A stretch of DNA of 15,796 nucleotides. It comes from Saprospiraceae bacterium (GTDB lineage: Bacteria; Bacteroidota; Bacteroidia; Chitinophagales; Saprospiraceae). The notes below the pieces were generated by a model. It saw only the letters and a program-made list of their open reading frames with translations. It searched no databases and was not told where the DNA came from. Position numbers and translations under genes: made by a program. Within the stretch, counting starts at the first letter, position 1. Every line of letters begins with the position of its first letter. Below, in pieces: positions 7,006-13,500 of this stretch. The stretch spans positions 1 to 15,796 of the forward strand of contig JADJVN010000037.1 in assembly GCA_016710585.1 (NCBI GenBank). The letters run 5' to 3'.

Positions 7006-9359
7006 TGTGGATGTGTTGCACTAGTCACAAATCTGCCACGATAAACAGCCTTCAATGTATCACCAGAAATAAATCTATCTACTGCAACTAATGAAGTATT
7101 TAAACTTCCTGAACCATCTGGTTTATAATTATTATCATTATCCGGAAATTCGAAATTCTTTCGATCTATATTAAATGACACTGGCACCAATCCTTCACAT
7201 GGACCGCATGTTGGACATTTTATTTCTGTCTCCAAATCAGTCTTACACGTCACCAATTGTCCTTTTCCACAATCTGTACAATTTGCATCAGGAGAAAAAA
7301 ATGTATGCATTGATGTTTTAGCTATTGTACCTTGAGAGCATGGAGGCCCAGTTTCAGAACAATCGGCAACGGTATTAATTTGATACTTCATACCATCGGC
7401 ATATTCAAATCCAACAGGAGCATCACCAAAACGATAATCTACATAAAGTGTATCACCTGATGTGCTGCCATGGTCAGTATATGTTACTCGACTCGGTGGC
7501 CATACCATGCCATTTCTACCATAAAACTTTAGATCTGGTGAAGATAGATTTCCTGAAACACCCTTCCAATCAATCCCTTTATCAAAAAAATACTCTACGC
7601 GGAAGATCCCATTTGGGAAAGTTGTTTTATTAGCAAGCCATGTATTTGCAGTACCACTTGCAGTATAGTTTTGTGCACCAGTTTGTCCATCATATAATAA
7701 TACAGCACCTTCCACAAACATACTCTGTATTGCTCTCCAATCTGTAGTATTTACTTGATCGATGTAAAAAACATTGTTGTGACATGGATCTTGATAGCTT
7801 GCCTGAGCTGCCCAATTCCGATCACCCCAATTCAAAATTCCAAAATACCAATTCTGCATATCACAGTAACCTGGATCATAGGAGCATCCACAACTCACAT
7901 ACTCCATTTGGAACTCAATCCAAAGGGTATCTTTAGCTTGCAATCTAAATTCTTTCAAATTATAATCTGCTGAACGCAATTGCTGCGCATTATTAGGACA
8001 ATATCCACTTTGAGCCACCATGTATATTTTGCTCGGCGAGACATGAATTTTTGGCCCAAATCTCCCCACCGAAATTAAAACAGATGCAGTATCCAATCTC
8101 ACATTTAATTCAGCCCTATAAGCCGAAAGTGAAAACTTAATACTATCTGCATAGGTTGTTCCACTATTATATATTATAACTCTTTGTTTTGGTTTATTGG
8201 CATAATAACAGGCAGGAATTCCTTCATTATACTCAGCTGTACTAATTAAATCCCATGCTGTTCGAGAATTTAAGACTGGTCTTAAAATTCCAAATCTCAA
8301 GCCTGAATTTCTCACAGATTGTTCGCAATTAGCTAAAGCAGTACCGTCACATCCATAACGTACTCCTCTTAAAATATCTGGAAATGCTGTAGAACATTCA
8401 TTGACGAACCAAACTTCTTTAAACATCAATACTTCATTGAATTGAAACTTTGCAGTATCATTTGCATATGGTCCAGACATTGCAAAACGAATTGCATCAA
8501 TATTCCCTTCATAAAAGGTAGTATCTCCGACTACTCCAATAATTGGCAATGCATAATTCCCTACATATACAGCCTCATTGGTCAAAAGTGGATGATCCTT
8601 TACCCAGTAAACAAAATTCCTTAGTGTGCCATCTCCTGCATTAACTACACTCACTTTGATAGTGTCTCTATAATTTAATGCGGCATCAAATATAGAGGCG
8701 AACCCGCCAGTTTTACCAGGCAAAGGATTTCCCAATACACTTGGTATCGACAATGATGGTTTTACTACTTCAAAGTTTCCTGTATTTTTTGATTCTGTAA
8801 AAGGAGATCCTGATTCTGTATAATCAATATCAATATCAAAATTAGCAGCTGTACCACTTAATACTTTTGGTAATGCACCGCAATCTACAGTGAGGCCTAC
8901 TCTAAATCTAACGGTATCCCCTTGATTCATGTCTCCAATAGAAAAACTTGGAATAGAAGGATCTAGAACTGATACTGATACACCACCTAATGGTATTAAA
9001 GTTCCTGAATAACTAAAACCAGGAAGTGATGATAAATCCACCTTAGCGACAATATTCTCCAATAACAAAGATGAAGAAATATTCTCCAAACGTATTTCTA
9101 CAAACTTCTCATCTCCACAAACAGAAAATCGATTTTCACCTACCAAAGGAACTCTAGTAAAAATATTCAAATTGGTTTGTGAATTGATTTTTCCTATTGA
9201 CAATAACAGGAATAAAATAGTAACAAAAGCAATACTATCTTTCTTTAAAGATAAATTATTTATCTTTTTAAGGGTCGCATTACCTCTTGTTAATACTAAT
9301 AGAAAAGTCAATAAAACTGAAGAGAAACCTATTATAATAGGTAAAATTGAAGTAAGCAT
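6993..9359 (-). CDS. Giant surface protein, N-terminal segment with signal/anchor region
   Basis: An open frame of 788 codons that is the 5' end of the giant gene. It begins with ATG at 9359. Residues ~4-23 are hydrophobic; a basic stretch (KKINNLSLKK, 31-40) and a second hydrophobic core (IAFVTILFLLLSIGKINSQ) follow, with a likely signal cleavage after NSQ near residue 61. The second core alone looks like a normal Bacteroidota signal peptide, so the first may be an artefact (see findings). The rest is a secreted all-beta region with no family I recognise, including SVVNAGDGTLRNFVYWVKD and a Cys cluster at residues 694-721 (CTDC, CPTCGPC). The frame ends at TGA 6995-6993; adding one G in the GGG run at 6996-6998 or 7001-7003 joins it to the next frame. 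A TATCTTTG box lies about 107 bp upstream. Confidence 0.86.
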   Translation of the reverse strand: MLTSILPIIIGFSSVLLTFLLVLTRGNATLKKINNLSLKKDSIAFVTILFLLLSIGKINSQTNLNIFTRVPLVGENRFSVCGDEKFVEIRLENISSSLLLENIVAKVDLSSLPGFSYSGTLIPLGGVSVSVLDPSIPSFSIGDMNQGDTVRFRVGLTVDCGALPKVLSGTAANFDIDIDYTESGSPFTESKNTGNFEVVKPSLSIPSVLGNPLPGKTGGFASIFDAALNYRDTIKVSVVNAGDGTLRNFVYWVKDHPLLTNEAVYVGNYALPIIGVVGDTTFYEGNIDAIRFAMSGPYANDTAKFQFNEVLMFKEVWFVNECSTAFPDILRGVRYGCDGTALANCEQSVRNSGLRFGILRPVLNSRTAWDLISTAEYNEGIPACYYANKPKQRVIIYNSGTTYADSIKFSLSAYRAELNVRLDTASVLISVGRFGPKIHVSPSKIYMVAQSGYCPNNAQQLRSADYNLKEFRLQAKDTLWIEFQMEYVSCGCSYDPGYCDMQNWYFGILNWGDRNWAAQASYQDPCHNNVFYIDQVNTTDWRAIQSMFVEGAVLLYDGQTGAQNYTASGTANTWLANKTTFPNGIFRVEYFFDKGIDWKGVSGNLSSPDLKFYGRNGMVWPPSRVTYTDHGSTSGDTLYVDYRFGDAPVGFEYADGMKYQINTVADCSETGPPCSQGTIAKTSMHTFFSPDANCTDCGKGQLVTCKTDLETEIKCPTCGPCEGLVPVSFNIDRKNFEFPDNDNNYKPDGSGSLNTSLVAVDRFISGDTLKAVYRGRFVTSATHPQWEG

Positions 9360-9465
9360 ATATAGCCGTTTTGGTATTTAATTTGAACCTTAGGCTAAAT
9401 ATGTTTTGCTAAACAGTCAGTTTTGGGAAAAGAACATTGGATTATAGTTCCAATAAAATATACTA

Positions 9466-9473
9466 CAAAGATA
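9466..9473 (-). promoter_or_regulatory. Possible -7 box (TATCTTTG) for the giant surface gene
   Basis: On the minus strand TATCTTTG matches the Bacteroidota -7 consensus TAnnTTTG exactly and lies about 107 bp upstream of the ATG at 9359. No clear TTG/TTTG -33 element sits at the usual 17-19 nt spacing upstream, so this is only half a promoter. Confidence 0.35.
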
Positions 9474-9524
9474 AAATAGGGTTTAATCTTTTTATAGTTA
9501 AAAATAATATATTTATTATCATAA

Positions 9525-9564
9525 TTTATAATAAACTGATAATCATTTTGTTATTTATTATAAA
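9525..9564. repeat. AT-rich 11-bp perfect inverted repeat
   Basis: TTTATAATAAA at 9525-9535 is the exact reverse complement of TTTATTATAAA at 9554-9564, with an 18-nt spacer. A second pair, ATCATTTT (9542-9549) and AAAATGAT (9565-9572), overlaps it, so the two hairpins would be mutually exclusive. With only A and T in the first pair, chance is a real possibility. It could be an operator or a weak bidirectional transcription stop between divergent genes. Confidence 0.35.
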
Positions 9565-9833
9565 AAAATGATATTTTAATAGCTTATTTGCCAATTTTTG
9601 ACAAATTCAGTTAAAAACCAGTCATTTGTGTATATTTTTTAAGCTTATATGTAAAATTCTCATATTAAAATTAAATTCCTGACCGAAAATCCAAAAACAT
9701 ACTTTAAAACTCATAATTTAGCTCATCATTCAAACTCCAAATTTATTATTATTATTTAGAATTCAAGAGTAACATTTTTATTACTTTTAACACTATATCA
9801 TCAGAAACTCAATAATAATTAAATTTTTCAAAC

Positions 9834-10484
9834 ATGGATATGCAATCATTTTCATCCAAAAAAATACTTCTAACAACTGGTATACTGGGCATGTTCTTCC
9901 CTATTATTCTCACTATTGGAACTCAGTTTTTTGAATGTCGAGAACTCCAAAATGCAATCAGTACCTATTACTACACCAATATGAGAGACTTCTTTGTTGG
10001 AATATTATTTGCTATCGGAATCACATTTTTTTGTTACAATGGATATGATAAATATGATAGAATTGCCTCTTGGTTCGCCACTGTCTCTATCATTTGTATT
10101 GCCGTTTTTCCTACAAATAATGAATCTACCTGCCTATTTGGACTTAAATCAAATCTCTCAACTACAAGTGGTTTACTTCATAATATCAGCGCTACCACAC
10201 TATTTATTACTCTAGCTGTCATGTGTTTATTCCTATTTACCAAATCTAATCAATTCCCAACTGAAGAAAAGAAAATACGAAATAAAATTTACAAAACTTG
10301 TGGTATCATTATTTTTAGCTCATTAATATTTTTAGCATTGTATATGAATACCAATTTATTAAGATTACAATTTGGTCACTGGAAGCCAGTCTTCTTATTT
10401 GAATCAATCATGTTAATCGCTTTTGGATTTGCCTGGATCGTCAAAGGAGATTTAAAATATTTTAAAGATAATATTACAGATTAA
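9834..10484 (+). CDS. Six-TM integral membrane protein (DUF998-like)
   Basis: A 216-residue protein of unknown function, predicted to lie in the inner membrane. Six hydrophobic segments are visible at about residues 12-31, 51-68, 77-93, 113-135, 150-172 and 183-203, with short polar loops and a charged C-terminus (KGDLKYFKDNITD). The motif STYYYTNMRDFFVG after the first helix and the closing AFGFAWIVKGD resemble small Bacteroidota membrane proteins related to DUF998; this is recognition from memory and not certain. The ATG at 9834 is chosen because the first helix begins shortly after it; a second Met at residue 3 could serve equally. It stands alone, 474 bp from the divergent giant gene and 185 bp before the ankyrin gene. 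No terminator hairpin is evident after it. Confidence 0.82.
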   Translation: MDMQSFSSKKILLTTGILGMFFPIILTIGTQFFECRELQNAISTYYYTNMRDFFVGILFAIGITFFCYNGYDKYDRIASWFATVSIICIAVFPTNNESTCLFGLKSNLSTTSGLLHNISATTLFITLAVMCLFLFTKSNQFPTEEKKIRNKIYKTCGIIIFSSLIFLALYMNTNLLRLQFGHWKPVFLFESIMLIAFGFAWIVKGDLKYFKDNITD

Positions 10485-10608
10485 AATAATCAATATTCAA
10501 TAATATGCATGAAAAAGCCATAGATTTACCCTAAACTTCATACTGATTTTATATCTAACTGATGATTGATTTATAAAAAATTCAAAAAAATATTATCAAA
10601 AAGCAGCA

Positions 10609-10637
10609 TTTGGTATGCTTATGGTGTCTTATCTTTG
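10609..10637 (+). promoter_or_regulatory. Bacteroidota-type promoter for the ankyrin gene
   Basis: TTTG at 10609-10612, a 17-nt spacer, and TATCTTTG at 10630-10637 match the primary sigma factor consensus of Bacteroidota (-33 TTG/TTTG, -7 TAnnTTTG) in both sequence and spacing. A start site near 10644 would leave a leader of about 25 nt before the ATG at 10670. Confidence 0.7.
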
Positions 10638-10669
10638 AAAAACATTGATTAAAAACTAAACCAGATCAA

Positions 10670-11149
10670 ATGAAAAAAGTAAATTTCTTGTTTATAATTT
10701 TGTTATTGAGCACTTTATATGTTAATGCACAAAGTAATATATTAAGCGTTATTGAAAAAGGTCAATCTAAACAACTTGTAAATTGGTTGAGTGAGGGACA
10801 TGACGTAAACACTCCATTGCAATATAAGTCAGAAACAATGAGTCTTTTATCACTAGCTTCAAAGCTTGGACAAGCTGAAATCGCTGATATATTGATAAAA
10901 AAAGGAGCCAATGTGAAAGCTAGAATTGAATTCAAAGATGCATTGATGTTTGCAGCAGAAGGTGGTAATAAAGAAATAGTAAATATGCTCATTCAAGCTG
11001 GTGCTGATTTTACTTTAGAAAACTTGAAAGGTCAAACCGCTAAAGATCTTGCTCTGAATGCTGGACATTCTGAAGTTGCTACTATTCTAGATCAAGAAAT
11101 GCAAAATAAATACAAAGCAATAAGACTTGCAAAAGCAAATAAAAAGTAA
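10670..11149 (+). CDS. Small secreted ankyrin-repeat protein
   Basis: A 159-residue protein with a clear signal peptide (MKK, hydrophobic core to residue 18, cleavage likely at VNA-QS near 20-21), so it probably acts in the periplasm or outside. About four ankyrin repeats follow: residues 23-47 (ending SEGHDVN), 55-83 (LLSLASKLGQAEIADILIKK, then GANV), 88-116 (ALMFAAEGGNKEIVNMLIQA, then GAD) and 121-149 (GQTAKDLALNAGHSEVATIL). Ankyrin repeats bind other proteins; the partner is unknown. The C-terminus is Lys/Ala-rich. It has its own promoter (10609-10637) and terminator (11179-11217), so it appears to be a single-gene transcription unit. The start is well fixed by the signal peptide and leader spacing. 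Confidence 0.9.
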   Translation: MKKVNFLFIILLLSTLYVNAQSNILSVIEKGQSKQLVNWLSEGHDVNTPLQYKSETMSLLSLASKLGQAEIADILIKKGANVKARIEFKDALMFAAEGGNKEIVNMLIQAGADFTLENLKGQTAKDLALNAGHSEVATILDQEMQNKYKAIRLAKANKK

Positions 11150-11178
11150 TTTATTTGAAATTTTTAAGTTTAATAGAT

Positions 11179-11217
11179 AAAGGAATCCAATGGAATTGGG
11201 TTCCTTTTTTTATTTTT
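11179..11217 (+). terminator. Rho-independent terminator after the ankyrin gene
   Basis: AAAGGAATCCAAT (11179-11191) can pair with ATTGGGTTCCTTT (11195-11207) across a GGA loop, a 13-bp stem with one G-T wobble, followed by a T-rich tract to 11217. It begins about 30 bp after the ankyrin stop codon and ends just before the dehydrogenase start, so it should insulate the two genes. Confidence 0.85.
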
Positions 11218-11224
11218 GCATCCT

Positions 11225-12172
11225 ATGTCATGGAAAATATTAGTTAATGATGGAATGGAAGAGGAAGGCATACTAGCCCTTAGAGCTTTCGGCTTTGAAG
11301 TTGATGGAGAGCCTATTTCTCAAGAGCATTTAAAATCAAAGCTCCAAAACTACGATGGAATCATAGTGAGATCTGCGACAAAAGTCAGAAAAGACCTCAT
11401 CGAGATCTGCCCCAATCTAAAATTCATTGCTAGAGGTGGCGTAGGGATGGATAATATTGATGTGGAATATGCTAAATCAAAAAACATCCAAGTAATCAAC
11501 ACTCCCGCAGCTTCTTCAAGATCTGTTGCAGAACTAGCAATGGCTCATATCCTGTCTTGCACAAGAGGATTATTTATTTCTTCAAGAGAATTAAACAGCG
11601 ATGAAAATTTTGTAAAACTAAAAAAGCAAATGTCATCGTTTCAAGAAGTTAAATCAAAAAATTATTTTAATAGGCTTTGGTAGAATTGGCAGGGAATTAT
11701 CTAAAATGGCTCTTGGAGCTGAAATGAAGTGATCGTTCATGATCCATATATCAAAATTGCTGAAATTGAGCTTGACATTATGGGTACCAAGTTTAATGTG
11801 AATCTTCCTTTGGTTGACTTAGATGAAGGACTTCAACAAGCAGATTATATTTCCATCCATACGCCATTCTCAGGGAATCCTATCTTAAGCAAAAGAGAAT
11901 TTGGTTTAATGAAAAAAAATGTAATCTTGATCAATACTTCACGAGGAGAGAACATTGATGAATCCGCATTAATTGAAGCTTTAGAAAGTGGGAAGGTTCA
12001 AGCTGCTGGTCTAGATGTTTTTCAAAATGAACCTAATATTTCACTAAGTATCCTAAAACAAAGAAATGTTGGTGTGACTCCACATATTGGAGCTTCTACA
12101 AAAGAAGCCCAGGCAAGAATAGCCATCGAGCTTGTTGAAAAAATTAAAGATTGCTTTAACAATCATCAATAA
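11225..12172 (+). CDS. serA: D-3-phosphoglycerate dehydrogenase-like 2-hydroxyacid dehydrogenase, with a compensating frameshift pair
   Basis: Likely oxidises 3-phosphoglycerate with NAD in the first step of serine synthesis, in the cytoplasm. Reconstructed length is about 315 residues, the short form without an ACT domain. Seen in order: substrate-domain motifs (GIIVRSATKV, RGGVGMDNID, NTPAASSRSVAELAMAH), Rossmann motif GFGRIG (11673-11690) with acidic D173 after the second strand, and the catalytic set R240 (NTSRGEN), E269 (FQNEP) and H287 (PHIGAST). As given, the frame breaks: one extra A in the A6 run 11656-11661 leads to a stop at 11683, and one missing base near 11727-11729 restores the original frame, so the Rossmann loop is read in another frame between them. 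ATG 11225 is preferred over TTG 11216, which lies in the terminator tract. Another 2-hydroxyacid specificity is possible. Confidence 0.85.
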
Positions 12173-12177
12173 ATACT

Positions 12178-12603
12178 ATGAATAAAAATCATCTTGAAGC
12201 TCATTTCGATCAGGATGGGAACGCGCTCAGTCCTATACTCCCGAAAGAAATAAAAAATTATTTGATTGATATTGATGGAACCATCTGCGATGATGTCCCA
12301 AATGAAGAGCCCGAGCGAATGAAGCATGTCCTTCCATATCCTGACGCTCTTGAAATTCTGAATAAATGGTATGATGAGGGTCATATTATTACTTTTTTCA
12401 CATCGCGAACCGATGCACATAAAGAAATAACAGAAAACTGGTTATCAAAACATGGTTTTAAATATCATGGCTTATTATTAAATAAACCAAGAGGCGGTAA
12501 CTATCATTGGATCGATAATCATATTGTTAAAGCAACTAGGTATACAGGCAAATTTACTGAGATGGTAAAAGAAATGAAAGAAGTAGAAGTATTCAAGCCT
12601 TAA
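12178..12603 (+). CDS. Small HAD-superfamily phosphatase-like protein
   Basis: A 141-residue cytoplasmic protein with HAD motifs in order: DIDGT at 31-35 (nucleophile D31 and acid/base D33), TSR at 75-77 (motif II), K103 in LNKPRGG (motif III) and WIDNH at 111-115 (motif IV acidic residue). There is little room for a cap domain, so it is a capless type, like polynucleotide-kinase-type or capsule-biosynthesis phosphatases. The substrate cannot be told from sequence. It starts 5 bp after the dehydrogenase stop codon, so the two are likely co-transcribed. A phosphoserine phosphatase role would be tempting next to a serA-like gene, but that enzyme normally has a helical cap that is absent here. 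It ends 30 bp from the convergent methyltransferase stop, with no clear terminator between. Confidence 0.85.
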   Translation: MNKNHLEAHFDQDGNALSPILPKEIKNYLIDIDGTICDDVPNEEPERMKHVLPYPDALEILNKWYDEGHIITFFTSRTDAHKEITENWLSKHGFKYHGLLLNKPRGGNYHWIDNHIVKATRYTGKFTEMVKEMKEVEVFKP

Positions 12604-12632
12604 ATCCCATCATTTTATCCTTTCAAATAAAC

Positions 12633-13451
12633 TCAAGCAAACAGACCTAATTGCCAAGGCTTGTATTTATAGTCAATATAGACATGTTGCTGATTAGTCA
12701 AGCGCTTATCTTTAAAGAGAATCCCCCATCTAAAAAGTTCTAAGCTGGTATTAAACAAACCTGAAGATACAATTTTTTTCCATGCAGAATACATTCCACT
12801 CGACCAATGAATATCATCCAATAGTATAATGCCACCTTGACTTAACATCGATTCACAAATCTTGACATATCGAAGTGTTGCATCAAATTGATGATCGCCA
12901 TCGATGACGATTAGATCATATTTATTATTCCTATTGTCTTCAAGGAACTCATCAAATAATTGGCAATTGACTTGGACATTTTGAACATGATATTTCTTAT
13001 GCAATCCCCTTGACACATCAACCAAAAATGGATTGGCTTCAACTGTATGAACTGTAATTTTCTCGTCAGGCAAGGCCAAACTCAAACTGCTCAATCCAAC
13101 GCAGCTACCCAATTCTAATATTTGCTTTGGTTTCTCCAATTCAACCAATCGAAAAAGTGCATAACAATAACTCAAAGGACTTGCTGCTACTCTTGCAAAA
13201 TCTGCTAGACTTTTATTAGATTGATGATGTTTATCAGCAAAAGAAGCCTTTGGAATTATTTTATCTGAAGATTGCAGTTCATGATAGGCAGCGTGTATGG
13301 TATCAAATGCGTAATATGAATGATTGTCATCAAAAACAGTCTTAATAAAATCAAAAATCTTTGGTGATTGTATATGATATATTGTTTGTGCACTGGCATA
13401 ATATTGCAACAATGCTTCTATCTTTCCCAACTGTTTTCCAAAATCCAGCAT
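12633..13451 (-). CDS. Class I SAM-dependent methyltransferase
   Basis: A Rossmann-fold methyltransferase, resembling the Methyltransf_24/O-methyltransferase group. Numbering from the upstream ATG at 13502, the SAM-binding motif I is ILELGSCVGLSSLSLAL (128-144), followed by VEAN (154-157, acidic residue for the ribose), LIVIDGDHQFD (197-207) and GIILLDDIHWS (224-234). The N-terminal helix region with YYASAQTIYHIQSPKIFDF is like Bacteroidota homologues that carry HSPFVFDF at this point. I prefer the ATG at 13451 (residue 18), which leaves 27 residues before that motif and avoids overlap with the divergent gene; ATG 13502 is the alternative and gives 289 residues. The methyl acceptor is unknown. 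It converges on the HAD gene with a 29-bp gap and diverges from the FG-GAP gene. Confidence 0.85.
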   Translation of the reverse strand: MLDFGKQLGKIEALLQYYASAQTIYHIQSPKIFDFIKTVFDDNHSYYAFDTIHAAYHELQSSDKIIPKASFADKHHQSNKSLADFARVAASPLSYCYALFRLVELEKPKQILELGSCVGLSSLSLALPDEKITVHTVEANPFLVDVSRGLHKKYHVQNVQVNCQLFDEFLEDNRNNKYDLIVIDGDHQFDATLRYVKICESMLSQGGIILLDDIHWSSGMYSAWKKIVSSGLFNTSLELFRWGILFKDKRLTNQQHVYIDYKYKPWQLGLFA

Positions 13452-13500
13452 TGAACATTTTTGGTTTAAATCTATTATAAAACTACAATGTATATTAAAC

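Larger units (their letters stand above)
9360..9833. other. Long AT-rich divergent intergenic region
   Basis: These 474 bp separate the giant minus-strand gene from the rightward membrane-protein gene. The stretch is very AT-rich with many short A and T tracts and no open frame worth calling. It holds a TATCTTTG box on the minus strand (9466-9473) and overlapping AT-rich inverted repeats (9525-9572). I found no match to TAnnTTTG on the plus strand for the gene at 9834, so its promoter is not identified. No RNA gene or mobile element is visible. Confidence 0.7.

Noticed and set aside
6990..7010. Programmed ribosomal frameshifting at the 13-bp overlap of two frames
   Set aside because: No slippery heptamer or downstream structure was evident, and three other breaks in the same gene need the same excuse.
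10485..10608. Small RNA or terminator after the membrane-protein gene
   Set aside because: AT-rich sequence without a stable GC-containing hairpin or T tract.
10762..10992. Minus-strand open frame inside the ankyrin gene
   Set aside because: Antisense shadow of a well-supported gene with signal peptide, promoter and terminator.
11211..11218. TATTTTTG as a -7 box for the serA-like gene, implying a leaderless transcript
   Set aside because: It falls in the T tract of the upstream terminator and has no TTG element 17-19 nt upstream; T-rich sequence matches the box easily.
12166..12420. Minus-strand open frame overlapping the HAD gene
   Set aside because: Opposite a gene with four HAD motifs; no homology visible.
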